Shown here piece after piece: positions 48,574-61,729 of a stretch of 64,000 nucleotides of DNA. Source of the stretch: Nageia nagi (lineage: Eukaryota > Pinophyta). The notes beneath the pieces were generated by a model that worked only from the letters and a program-made list of their open reading frames with translations, was not told the origin of the DNA and did no database searches. Position 1 is the first letter of the stretch; each line of letters opens with the position of its first letter. The DNA is taken from positions 12,896,001 to 12,960,000 of the forward strand of contig JBITNC010000002.1 in assembly GCA_050084985.1 (NCBI GenBank), given 5' to 3'. The position numbers were made by a program, and so were the translations under genes.

Positions 48574-49749
48574 TGTTAGAATTTGTAATGTAATATTGTG
48601 TAATATTTTTATTTAATGTAAATTCACTTAATATTTAAATTATATTTAGATACCTTTAAATATTAAGGGAATAAATATAGAAAGCAGAATAAATATAAAA
48701 ACACCTTTAACCTTACCCTTAGATTAAAGGGTGGGTTTATTCTTATAAATTGAGAGATACCTCTCTCATTATGTACTTGATGAAATATAGTAATGCTTAT
48801 CTTGTAGAATTGTAGGAATGCTCTTATAGGAGCTTTGTACAAGAATTCTTGTAGAAACATTTTTAAGAATTTGTAGGAGAATTATCTTGTGAGAAGTAAT
48901 AAAAGAGATGGTTCAAAGTGGATATAATCTCAAGGGATGGAGGAACCACTATATATGACCATGTGTTATCTTTTATGTGATTATTTATTACTTTTCTATA
49001 TGAATGTTAGATTTCTTGGAGAAGCTTCAAAGAGATCTTCATTTAGATTTTTTGGTTATGCATATATTCTTATTTGTGCACATTGATCCTAAGTTGTATA
49101 AAAAAATTTGGTTGAGAACAAATTATTTTTAGAGAAAATTTTGTAAACTTTCTCAACATTGGGATTGTTGTGTATTAATTCTCAAAAAATAAATTATGCA
49201 CATTGGATAATATACTTGTTGAAGTGTAAAGTTTTAAAACTTTCTTCATAAAATTTATTTATAATAATTTACTATTGTTTGCTTTTGCATAAAAAAATAT
49301 TTTCTTTAAAATAGAAGTGTATGATTACCTTTGGAAAGTATACATTCCTCTCTATATTTGTAGAGATTAGTAATTGCAACAAATTTATTGATAAAGTTAC
49401 TCTTAAAGGGAGGTTAAAGGGTTTCTTATTATAAATTGAGAGGTAACCCTCTCATTATCTACTCGATGAAGCATGGTAATGGTTATCTTGTAAAGTTGTA
49501 AGAATGCTTATATAGGAGCTTTGTAGAAGAATTTTTGTAGAATAATTATTGATAATTTGTAAGAGAATTATCTTGTGAGAAGTAATAGAAGAGATGGTTC
49601 AAAGTGGATGTACTCCCAAGAGATAGAGGAACCACTATGTATGGTGTGTTATCTTTTATGTGACTGTTTCTTAATTTGCTAGATATATGTTATATTTGTT
49701 GGAGAAGCTTCAAAAAGATATTGGTTTATGGAATCTTTCAATTCCATCA
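48574..49749 (+). repeat. Composite 5' LTR (two partial LTR copies)
   Basis: 48574-about 49045 matches LTR positions 1 to about 465 of the 3' LTR. 49393-49749 matches its last 350 bp again, starting at the 'gggaggttaaag' segment. Between them, 49046-49392 is unrelated sequence. The whole is thus a duplicated, interrupted LTR of 1,176 bp against a normal 484 bp. Confidence 0.8.
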
Positions 49750-49751
49750 AG

Positions 49752-49764
49752 GGGTATTAGATTC
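49752..49764 (+). other. Degenerate primer-binding site
   Basis: GGGTATTAGATTC, immediately after the LTR end. It resembles TGGTATCAGAGC with several changes. Confidence 0.5.
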
Positions 49765-50540
49765 ATTCTTATGGTAATCTCCTCAAATTTCTACTTGGTA
49801 ATTTTGTGGTAAGTCTCCTCAAATTTAAGGTATATATAATCTCTAAACTTGTATCAATTTTTATTTGAAACTTAAATGGTTAGTCTATTTCAATTTTGTA
49901 TTTTAAAATTGAAATTTGATATCTATATTAACATGTTTATGGTAGAGTAATTGGCTAAGATCTAACATTTTCAAGTTCAAAATTTGTTAGTAGTATTTGA
50001 AGTTAGATCTAATGTATTCCATAAAGTTAGATTTTTAAGATCTTAAAAATTAGTGCTTCTAATTTTTTACATAGTCAAATCTAATATTTCTTAATTAATT
50101 TTTTAACACTATGCTAAGATCTTATTATTGCAACTCTACAAAAACCTAATGTGTGATTTTTGTAATAAAGCTTTTTTTTAAGACAGTTAAAATATTTGCT
50201 ATTTAAGTAATACTCTTGCAAAGTTTATTTAAAAAGAGCTTGCAATTTTTTTTATAACAATGGTTTACAAAAGCAAATTTTTTTTACAATATAAAAATTG
50301 TACAATAGTGTATATTTAAAAAATAATAATAATAACCCATTTGCATTATAAAAAAGGGGTTCTTTTGGTATTTAATATAAAATGTATTAAATACAAAAAC
50401 ATTTACTCTTTTTAAAATTAAAAAAATAAATTTACATTTTTTTTACCAAAAAAATATAAATGTTTTTTTTATTTTGTAATTTTATTACTGAATTTTTTAT
50501 TTAAAAAAGGCTCTTTTTTATTTTGATTTTTTTATATCAG

Positions 50541-50545
<5 letters not shown>

Positions 50546-50571
<26 letters not shown>
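50546..50571. repeat. (TA)n microsatellite
   Basis: A perfect TA run. A second short TA run lies at 50821-50842. They bracket the GC-rich island. Confidence 0.95.
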
Positions 50572-50589
50572 CTTTTTTTTATTTAAAAA

Positions 50590-50805
50590 AGATGCTAGCT
50601 AGTGGCCTCCCTTGGGGTGGCGCACTTGTGCTGGCCTGCAGCACCCCTTAGGGTGATGCACTCAATGTTGGTTGGGGTCACCCCTTGGCCCCCTTTAGGG
50701 TGGTATGCTTAGCAATGATCGATGACCCCCCTCTATAGAGTGGCATGCATAGTAGTGACCAATGGTTCCCCTATGGGGTATGTAGAGCCTACATAGCTGA
50801 AGAGC
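50590..50805. repeat. GC-rich degenerate repeat island inside the non-autonomous element
   Basis: Four to five units of about 45 bp carry CCCTTNGGGTGG(C/T)(A/G)TGC followed by a GT-rich stretch (cttggggtggcgcac, cttagggtgatgcac, tttagggtggtatgc, tatagagtggcatgc, atggggtatg). The CCCTT..GGG core is a small inverted repeat. Base composition contrasts strongly with the AT-rich surroundings. Confidence 0.8.
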
Positions 50806-51004
50806 CCTTTTCATTTTCTTTTATATATATATATATATATAATATTATATATAAACTTTGCAAACCCTCCTCCTTATTTCTCCTTCCTCCTTGATCCTCC
50901 TGTCGGTTTGTAGTGTGTTTCTTCTGAAGCCATTATATTAAATAGTATCTTTTTGAAAAAAATGAAAACTTTTTTAAAAAAGTCATTCTACCTTTTTTTT
51001 AAGC

Positions 51005-51337
<333 letters not shown>

Positions 51338-51949
51338 TTTTTTAAACAAAAAAAGGGGTAATTTATTTTTTATTCTTAAGATTTGGTAGTAAGCCACCTC
51401 ATTTTTAAATTTTTGTGCAAATTATTTTTATTATTTTTTTGTGCAAATTGATAATTTTCACTCAAAAGTGATATGGGGCTTTTATGGAGTATTTTTAAAA
51501 GCATTATAGCTTTAATAGCTTTCAATATATTTTAATAGCTTTAAATCTTGATCATATTGCAAATATAATAATTTTTGAAGTATCAAATATTTTTTTATGC
51601 TCTACATTATGTTGGAAAATAGTTTATTAATGCCTTGGATAGCCTATTTATTTCTTTAGAAAAATTACTATGATAATTTGCAAATTGTATGCCTTGGATA
51701 ATCTATTTAATCCTTTGGATAAACTCATAGATTATGGTTATATTATGTGCATATTTTTTATCAATGCAACAACTTTTTTTGGTCCAATTTTACCAAGTAT
51801 TGAAAATCTACAAAGACTAATGCAATATTTGATTCAATTTTTAAATTGATAATTTTGTAAAGCAAAATTAATGAGTATTTTTCTTATGTCCCATCTAAAA
51901 TTTAATGCTTGAAATTTTTTTTAGGCAAAGAAACAAGGGGAAGTTGCAT

Positions 51950-52030
51950 TAATATGCACACTATTTATTGTGAATATGCATAAAGTTAAATATGCACACT
52001 ATTTGTTGTGAATGTGCATAAGGATTAATG
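51950..52030. repeat. About 43-bp direct repeat
   Basis: 'atatgcacactatttattgtgaat' and 'atatgcacactatttgttgtgaat' (each read in shorter pieces) occur in tandem, each followed by 'tgcataa'. Confidence 0.7.
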
Positions 52031-52495
52031 TTTTAAGTACTTAGATGCACATAGTGTTTGAAGTGAAAATTTAGGTAAAACTTTCAAACTTTTATATGCA
52101 ATTTTATTAGTGATTGCAATACTATTTCTTTGATGTGGATGTGGTAGTGTTTGAAATAAATTTTCAAACTTTATTATATGCATTATCCTTATTGCTTGCA
52201 TTAATTTCTATTACAAAAAACTTGGTATGCTTAATATGCTTTGGATTATAAAATTGATAGTTAATATGGATATTTTTTATGCACATTATTTGAAGTACAA
52301 ATTTGTGTAACTTTTATTCAAACTATCCTTATTATTTTTAATCTTATGTTGAATAAAAATTTTATGGTTTAATGCTATTATACTTTTTGAAAGAATATCC
52401 ATGTTTATGGATTGTTTCCACTCTACTTCCATATTTGGAAAGTTTATCTATATAGATGGATTGTTTGTCATATTGCTACTTGTTAGCAAGTTGTT

Positions 52496-52625
52496 GTGCA
52501 TAGAGTGGTTAAAAAGATTTTCCCTTCATCATGAATACATTGTTAGAGTGGTTAAAAAGGTTTTTCCTCCTCCATGAATTGCACATTGTTGAAGTGGTTA
52601 AAAAGATTTTCCATTCTTCAAAATT
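52496..52625. repeat. About 45-bp tandem repeat, three copies
   Basis: Three units contain 'agtggttaaaaag' followed by a TTTTCC stretch, a short variable segment and 'cattgtt'. Confidence 0.8.
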
Positions 52626-53552
52626 GCAATTATTTTGATGAAATTTGAATCTACGTTGATGGATTAATGCTATCAAATTTTATCATATGCAGTTGACTAG
52701 TAGCATAGTCAAATTAACATTTGTGTCTTATGATTTGTTTTATATATCTTGATTTAGTCAAGTGGTTATGCTTTTGAAAAAATTGAATTGGTGGTTTAGT
52801 AAAGATGGCATTTGATTATTTGTGACATGGTTAAGATAACATGTTCACATAAGTATTTTTTTGGTGAAATTTTTGTCAAAAAAGAAAATTAAATTATGAA
52901 ATATTATGATATGATAAGACCCTAATATACCCTCAACAAATACAAAATAATTATCTAAAATAAATAAACATAAAAATCAAAAATCAAAAAATAAATTGAT
53001 AAATATTGATGATATTTTTTATATCCTTTATTAAGAATGCATTTATATCACTTGATTGATTGTGCATCTGATAGTGTTGTGCACATATGATATTTTTGAT
53101 ATCATGTTATAGATGATACATTTTTTTTAGTATGCACATGTGATATATAATTATGCATATGATATGACTTAGTATTTTTTTATCATTTTATAATGATATT
53201 TATCTTATATAAGTGTATATGATGTATATAATTGATCTTGTTTATGAGCTACTTGTAACTTGTAGATTTCTTCTTGAGATTACAGATTACTTCAAGTATG
53301 CAGGCTCATGGAAGCTTAGCATGTCAACATATTATTAAAAGAGTACTCTTGTACATTGAAACCATTTTTGATTTATGATTGTATTGCAAAACTATTTTTT
53401 AAATGGTTAAGTAGTTGAGCCATTGTAGAACCATCTATATTCTATTACTTTTTCAAAGATTTAAAAGTTCTCATCTCCACTTCTATCTATATGGAGGAGA
53501 ACTCTCTCTTACTTTCTCTTTCTTCTTTCTCTATGCTCTATCTCAATATTAC

Positions 53553-53564
53553 ATCAAAGGGGAG
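53553..53564 (+). other. Polypurine tract of the non-autonomous element
   Basis: ATCAAAGGGGAG directly before the TGTTAA start of the 3' LTR. Confidence 0.65.
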
Positions 53565-54048
53565 TGTTAAAATTCATAATGTAATATTATGTAATATTTT
53601 TTTAATATAATTCACTTAATACTTAAAGTATCTTTAGATACCTTAAGGCATTAAGAGAATAAATATAGAAAGCAAAATAAATATAAAAACATTTTTTACC
53701 TTACCCTTGGGTTAAAGGGAGGTTAAAAGATGGGTTTCTTATTATAAATTGAGAGGTACCCCTCTCATTATGTACTCAATAAAGTATGGCAATGCTTATC
53801 TTGTAGAGTTGTACGAATGCTCTTATAGGAGCTTTAAAAAAGAATTCTTAAGAATTTGTAGGAGAGTTATCTTGTGAGAAGTAATAGAAGAGATGGTTCA
53901 AAGTGGATATACTCCTAAGAGATGGAGGAACCACTATACATGATGTGTTATCTTATATATGATTATTTTTTACTTTGCCAGATGAATGTTAGATTTTTTG
54001 GAGAAGCTTCAAGGAGATCTTGGTTTATGAAATCCTTCAATTCCATCA
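53565..54048 (+). repeat. 3' LTR of the non-autonomous element
   Basis: 484 bp from TGTTAAAATTC to CCATCA. It matches 48574-49045 along its first 465 bp and 49393-49749 along its last 350 bp. Shared phrases include 'attgagaggtacccctctc', 'taggagcttt', 'gagatggttcaaagtgga' and 'ggaggaaccactata'. Confidence 0.92.
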
Positions 54049-54720
54049 CCCTTAACCCTTAAACACTTAAATCCAAGTGACTCTTAAACTCATTAACCCA
54101 TTTAACATAACATGTTTAACCCATTGGTCAAATTTTATTTAACCTCATTATCCAAACTTTAATAGGATATAAAAATACTAAACCCTAAACCCTTAAAACC
54201 TAAACCATTATCCCTTAAACCCTAAATTGTTAAAACCTAAATACTAAAATGTAAACCCTTAAGCTCTAAAACCTAAATTGTAAACCCTTAACCTCTAAAA
54301 CCTAAATTGGAAACCCTTAATCCCTAAACTACTAAACTTTGAAATCCTTAACCCTTAAACTCTTAAACCCAAGTAACCCTTAAAATCTTTAACCCCTTTA
54401 ACATAATGCTTGACCCCATTATTCAAATATTTAACCTCATTGGTCAAACCTTGATAGGATGTACAAATTCCATAAACTCTAAAATCTAAACCCCTAAAAC
54501 CTAAACCCTAAACCCTTAAGCCCTAAATTGCTAAAACCTAAACATTAAATAATAAACCCTACAACCCTAAACCTTAAAATCTTACCACTAAACCCTTAAA
54601 CTCTTAAATGTTAAACCTTAAAAATATTAAACCCTTAACCCTTAAAATCTTAAACCCTTAACCCTAAAACCTTAATCTCTTAAACCCAAGTAACCCTTAA
54701 ACACTTTAAACCCAAGTAAC
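54049..54720. repeat. Interstitial telomere-like satellite, right part
   Basis: Continuation of the left array, beginning with the second CCCTT. CCCTAAA, CCCTTAA and CCTAAA variants dominate. Spacer anchors lie at about 54150 and 54442. The last part, 54600-54720, is almost pure degenerate telomere motif. Confidence 0.9.
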
Positions 54721-54754
54721 CATGTTGGCCAAAGTCTAACATCATTTGTAAAAT

Positions 54755-55135
54755 GTTTAACTATTTTGACCAAGTGGTCATATTAATCTCCTATTTTTTT
54801 GTGAAAAATAATCAAATAACTGTATGTTTATAAATACTTTTTGATAAACTTTTATAGGTCCTAAAATCCAATTGGTTTTAAAAGGCTATTAAAAGACTTA
54901 TTTATCTATCTATTCACTTCTAGAAAAGCATTGGCAGGTCCTACAAATGATTGTTGATAAAGTTTTCAAACATGTTGGCCAAGTGGGCACATTAATCTTG
55001 TATGTGTTTGTGATAAATAATCATTTAACTATATGTTTTTAAATACTTTTAGATAAAATTTGATAGGTCCTACTGACTTTTTGAGTTAAATAAAAGGATG
55101 TTATTAGACTTATCTATTTATCTATGTATGCATTT
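54755..55135. repeat. About 210-bp tandem duplication
   Basis: Two units share 'ccaagtgg.ca.attaatct', 'gataaataatca..taact', 'taaatacttttagataaa' and 'ataggtcctac'. Corresponding points lie at 54768 and 54978. They may be divergent members of the adjacent satellite, as 'catgttggccaa' opens each. Confidence 0.8.
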
Positions 55136-57569
55136 CATGTTTAAAAGTGTTATGATATGTATTGATTAAATGTCTTTATTTTTTAAGTTAAAACATTTTC
55201 TTGAAAAAAGACTACAACTTGATCCATGTACATTAATTAGTAAATCATAAGTACACATAGTTCCATAAATTCAACATAGAAATATAAAGAGAGAGTAAAA
55301 TCATGTATGACATATTTAGAGGATCCTCTTTTCATCCACTTAAGAAAATATCATTTGTGATTTAGCTTCATTTATAACATTAATCATTTGACTATAGTTC
55401 TCATAACCAAATTCTTATATGATCCATTATTAGTAATTCTCATAATTAAGGTTCTTAAGATAATTAATAGGAGTGTGAAATAACTTGATTTCCTATAGGA
55501 TTTTGTAGTTGTACAAGCAAAATTATAAGAACAACTCTAATAGTAAGAGTACAAACATGAGCTAGATGTGTCATTTCAAGTGGTGTATGGAAGGAACTAT
55601 GTGTCATTTCAAGTGGTGTATGGAAGGAACTATTGAAAGTGGAAATAAACCTAATCAATAATCCCTTATCATGTCAAGAAGTGATTACTAATTACATAAT
55701 TTCTCAATCATTTGAATAAGTTCCATGATATTGTTGAAAAGCACCTAAAATTATTAAAGGATATGAAGATTCGAAGATATACCTACATTTGTTTCCATAT
55801 TCATTGAATTTGAAGCTTCATTCAATGGTGTATTCTCCTTTTCAATGCATGCATCATCTACAATCATATCTACATTCACATTCTCTTTAATTTCCTCCTC
55901 TTCAATTGAGATAGAACTTTCATATGATTCATTACAATTTATTTCTTTATTTTGTGCTCTTTTTGCTATTTTTCATTTTGTATTATTCTCTCTTTATATA
56001 AGAATTTCTTCAAATCACATGACCTTCCTTCCTCTCCTTGTTTGGATTTTTTATCACCCATGGTGTTGATTAGCTTTCAAATTTACAAATTCAATATTGT
56101 GTATATTCAAAGGAAATTCATAATTACAATGGTTGATTTAGGATTCGAAACCTTAATTCTCTTCATAAAAAACTTAATTTAGCTTCAAATTAATTGAAAT
56201 GGATACCTTGGGTATCAAACTTAGTATAATGATTGAATAAGATACATGCATATGATAAAACCAAAATATTTTTAATAAAAAAATCACTATCTTTCACACT
56301 GTACTGTACTCTACAAAGGGGAAGAGAAATGATGTAGAACATATCTATCCAAGAAGGTGATTTTTTATCCTAATAATTTAATAAAAATTAGGATCTCAAT
56401 GAACATATCGAGATCCCAATGTGTTTTACAACTGTTACCATTGTAAAATATATCAAGATCCTGATATATTTAAAATTCACTTCCCATATGTACCCATCCA
56501 AACTCATCCATTAGCCTTGTTGTAATGACCCTATTTCAACATAAACACATAGGACCATCACTATAACACCCATCCCATACACTTCAAAGATGAGTACAAA
56601 AATGTTTCCCTCTAAGTAAATAAAATAAGTAATTAAATGCAATCAATTCTGAATGTGTTTGGAAGTTGGTTGAGAAAGTTATGAATTATTTTCCACAATA
56701 CTATATGTATTGCTTGAAGCTAAGTCATTCATGATTCTAGACTCATCACTAACTATATATTATTTCTTGTTATTTAACTTCACATGAATTTCCATAGTGA
56801 TTTTCCCAATGGTACCATATACTTACCCATATTTCCCACCATCATCATATCAAGGTAATTTAATAATCTGAGGTCCATTCAACCTTATGAATTTCCCATT
56901 TTACCTTATCCTAACTCACTTGAAGATAAATCAATATCCTTGAAATGAATAATCATGCTTTACATAGAGCTTTGGCCAAGTCTATACTTAGGTTTAAATA
57001 TAACCTCCCATGATTTAAGACTAAATCATTCCCCTATAAGAGATATTACACTATCTCTATTCATACCTATAGGTAAGGGAGTCAGGTCCTAAAAACATAG
57101 TATTTGCACACAATATGGGATTTCCAAAACCATTAAGCATCATAATCCATAAAGTATCAAGTAAGGCTAAGCATCATCACATTTAATTAAGTTAATTCAT
57201 TTACTAAAAAACTCTTTAATAAGAGAATAACACTTAACTATTCAAGGGCTACCCTTTCACAATTCCAAAGATATCAAAATCATACAACAGTAATTGTTGG
57301 TACAATCATCCTAAAAAGGAAGTAATAATTCTTTTCAAAATCTTTTACAAGAACAACAATAACTTTGCTATTTATTCCTCAAATCAAATAGTAAGTAAAA
57401 TCAATTTAGAATCCATAGCAAGAATTTTTTAAACTCCTTTCTCCCACTATGATCAAGGTTTTTCACCTTAGGTTGAATAGTAGCACAAGAATGGTTGGAT
57501 CAGATATAGTCTTGGGTTTCCTCTAAAATTCAACTACATGCTTTGCCATTTTTAGGAAATATTCCAACA
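55136..57569. other. AT-rich DNA without recognised genes
   Basis: It contains a 33-bp perfect direct duplication at 55567-55632 (TGTGTCATTTCAAGTGG.., second copy from 55600) and a GAGATCCCAAT-type motif series at 56380-56475 like that at 35840-35960. Nothing else was recognised. Confidence 0.5.
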
Positions 57570-58260
57570 ACTCTAAGAATTCTATTTTAAAATGTCAACT
57601 CACATTTTAAACAAACAACAACTTTATTTTAAAACATCAATTCCTATTTTAAAATAAATCAATATCTATATTTTAAAATATCTACCATATTTGAAAATAA
57701 TACATACAAACTCTATTTTAGAATACATTAATAATACCATAAAATAATCCACCATATTATTTCAAAATACTACCTTATTTCAAAATAATCAAATAAACTC
57801 TATTTTAGAATATAATATCTATATCCTAAAATAATCACCACTCTATTTTAAAATACTACCCTATTTTAAAATAATTAAACAAACTCTATTTTAGAATACA
57901 ATATCCTAAAATTCTTACAACATTATTTTATAATACATCCCTAGTTTAAAATAAATAAACTCTATTTTAGAATACATTATTTTAAAATACATCCCTATTT
58001 AAAAATAAACAAATTCTATTTTAGAATGCAATATCCTAAAATACTTACAAACTTATTTTAAAATACATATCTATTTTAAAATAAATAAACAACTCTATTT
58101 TAGAATATAATACCATATCCTAAAATAATTACAATTATATTTTAAAAATAATACCACACTTATTTTAAAATATCTAAGAATACATCATTGTCTATTTTAA
58201 AATAATACCACCCTATTTTAAAATAAAGAAATACCTTATAAATATACATTTAAATATCCT
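57570..58260. repeat. Array of TATTTTAAAATA palindromes
   Basis: About twenty copies of TATTTTAAAATA or one-base variants occur in this stretch. Longer units marked by AAACTCTATTTTAGAATA start at 57708, 57795, 57881, 57957, 58011 and 58090 (spacing 54-87 bp). Each 12-mer is its own reverse complement. Confidence 0.88.
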
Positions 58261-61200
58261 TTCTCATATTAACACATTTATTTCATTTCAACACCATCCC
58301 AATACCCTTTCACCTAGATCAAACATACTCTCTAACTTGTAAAATAACAAAGTAAAAGAATAGATAACTAAAACATAATTAAAGAAAACCCCCAAATTAA
58401 CCCATTTATGCACACACATTGAAAAGGGGGAGAAAGTAAAGTCAAAGGGAGGTTCAAATGGGCATACACAATCCCCAAGGAGTTAACGCATCCCATATGA
58501 AGCCACCATTGTAAAAAGGTAAGGGGGAGGGGAGATGTGGGGCTTAGAACCCTCACATCATCCTTGGCTCCACAAGGTGGTGTATGGGGGTGTGTGGGAG
58601 TTCCCAATCCCATGTTACCCTAAAGGAATAAAATGGAGTGGGGGATAGGCCTATGTTAGTTTTAGGAGCTCCCAAGAGCCAATATAAGGCATTAGGCTCC
58701 AAGCTACTCCTTTGCCAACACGAGGCCAAAAGGCTCCACTAAATTCCTTTAATTAGGTTTTTTGACTTGCATAATCATCTAAGCCAAAGTAGGGGTTTTC
58801 TAACCCACCCAAGGTACAATGCCCATTAATGGGGCTTTTTAAAACTTTAAAAACATACTTTAAATTATAAAACCTCCTATCCAACCTATACATGGATTTC
58901 AAAACCATTAGATTTTTAAATCAAAAAATCTAGTATGGGAATAAACTAAATCCTAAACCAATCAAAATTTAGTAATGCTAGGAGGTAAAAATCACTTTTT
59001 GATAAATAAAACCAAGTACTATTATTTTATCAAATGCCTAAAATAATAAAGCTTTCATAAAAATATAGAGAAGCAAATAAAAACAAGAGGTAAACCTCAC
59101 TAAATCTTGCAATTATCAAAGGACTTGGCTCCAAAATTACACAACTTTGCTACTCCAAAAATTAATGAAGATAAGAATGATCCAAAGATCCACCCTAGGG
59201 TTCTATTTATAGTTTTCAACTAGGGCTAGGCTTAGAAAATAACAAGGAGTGACAACACCACTTAAACTCAAGTGAGTGGGAGTTAATTCCTTAGTAGAAA
59301 TATCTTCCCACTTAGTCATCAATCAACACTTTTGTGGATCTAGTTCCACTGATACACCTCAACTTAAAACTGGCACACCTAACTTGTAACTAGGACATAA
59401 TTGCTAAAATTGAGACACATCTTACTAATCAAGTATAATAAATATTATTTAATTATAAATAATATTTTAAAGGTTTAGTTAACTCTAACCTTTATCAATC
59501 AACCAATCATAATCTATCTAGCTTTATTTATTTATTTTAAGCTAAATAATAATATTTAATGTTAGGGATTATTATTCTTAATTATTAATTAACCTTAATT
59601 AATAAGTAATAAGTAATACATACATATTCTCACAAAATACTTGAATATATATATTTAAATAATTATGCTTTAACTTTTTCATACCTAGTTAGTTCCCTTA
59701 ATTATCTTTACCCTCTAATATTAATTATTAGGGATCCTTAGATAATTATATTAACATCCTTGGCAATCCTTTAAGGCATAAAAATTATTTTCAACTCAAA
59801 ATAAATAACACAACTAGGCAATCATAAACACACATTAACAATCCTAGGGAGCTTATCTTGCCCCATGCTATTATGTATGTATGCAACCACTTACCCAGCT
59901 ATCCTATTGTCTTGATCTTAGCTTGATCATGAGAATCATTGGTAATCATTCATTTCCAAATCATTCAAGAGCATCTCACCTTTTCTTACATGTCACCTAC
60001 ACATCACAAAACCACTTGCATCAGTAACATGTACATATAGGTAGGATAAGTAATCATTGTCCTTATCTAGGATTTCATAACTTTAAATAAATAAAAGCAT
60101 AACAAGTATTTTATTCAAATGACATATATTCATTATATCCTCTCACAATAAACCAAATCAAAATATGCCAATGGAAATCTAGTTTGATTTGGGCTATGAC
60201 ACTCATATTTAGGCTTGAAAAAGGCTTGGTGAGCCAACCATTTGCCTTGGACCTACAAGTAAATGTCCATGGTTGATTTCACTACAAAAGTGTAACTCCA
60301 TGCATACATTTCATTATGATTTTGATCGAATTTTTCATGAAATTGAAATCCATTTTAGATGAAAGAGTGACAAATTCAAATATGCAATCTTGTTTACAAT
60401 TGGAGTAGATTTTCTATTTTTCTATGAATTTTCTATGAAACTTATCTATATATACTTGAAATATGATGGTCTCATATTTTCTTTATAAGTTTATTTTTGG
60501 AGTTATGAAAAACATTATATAGGGACAAGCTTCAAAGAATTCTTTATAAGAAAAAAAAATTAAAAAAATATTAATTTTAGATCAAATTATGCATGATGGA
60601 CATGAGCACTTTTTGAAACAACAAACATTCTTGAGACAAAATTAATAAAAATAAATAAATATTGATTAAACAATTATAAAACAATATCTAGGACAAGCTT
60701 CAATGTATTAGGTATTTATCCCTAAAAGTTATTTAAAAATACCTTGATTTTAATCAAATTATGCGTGATAGACACTTGCATGATATGGTCCAAAAATAAT
60801 ATATTTTAAAGATTGGTTTTTTTCATCCCTATAAAATTTTAATTTATATGATCTAGGTATTGGAATAAGTTATATATTTGAAAACTAGACTTTGATAACT
60901 ATAGTTTCCCTATAGTTACCTTTTTCATGATTCCATGTCTAAGTGCTTCAAATTTTGAGATGAATCATGCTCAAACTTGAAAATCAAGGAAAACACTTCC
61001 ACTTTTTGACCTTAAATTGAATCCAACTTCTTGTACTCACCCTTGTACCATAGGTTCTTACTCCTTTACTTCTTTCTCTACATTCTTTGAGATATTTGGG
61101 CTACCCTACTCTACCTTAATGATATCCTCTTCTTGGTTCATAATATCCTTAGCCCCCTATCCTAGAGACACATTCTCCTCCTCCTTAGGTAGCCTTTGTA

Positions 61201-61729
61201 ATCGCTTCCATTGAAACTTTGATAACAACAAAACCAATTTTCATAAAATCATCCTCCTAGCCTTATACCACCTTCAAGGATATGATAGGAAAACTCCCTT
61301 AAATTTCTTCCAATAAGCCTTAATTGCTCTCAATTCCTTGATGTTGCTTGACTTTGTTCTTCATACTTTTCCTATATCATCACCTTCATGAGAGAGAAGA
61401 TGATTTTAGAGCCAAATTTGTAAGATTAAGTGTGGGAAAGAGGTGTCATGTCAAGATTAAAAATTTAGAATTCCATCCGCTATAATGTACCCAATATGGT
61501 TGCCTTGTTATACATGAACCACTTATACATGTCATAATCAATAAATACTCATGTGGGGTTGATTCCCATACCTACCCCTCCAATCCTTTCAAAATAATTC
61601 ATCATCATGAGAATGCTACTTATGCCACATACCATCTAGCTTGTGTGGCTGGTGGGCCCTCCAATTGAAGTCATGATAAAAAATTGATGATCTCAATATA
61701 TTTTTTGAATCGATATGCATGTAGATTAA
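58261..61729. other. AT-rich DNA without recognised genes
   Basis: Open frames at 58368-58613 and 61017-61214 show no known family. The part nearest 61700 may hold the 3' untranslated end of the LINE. Confidence 0.45.
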
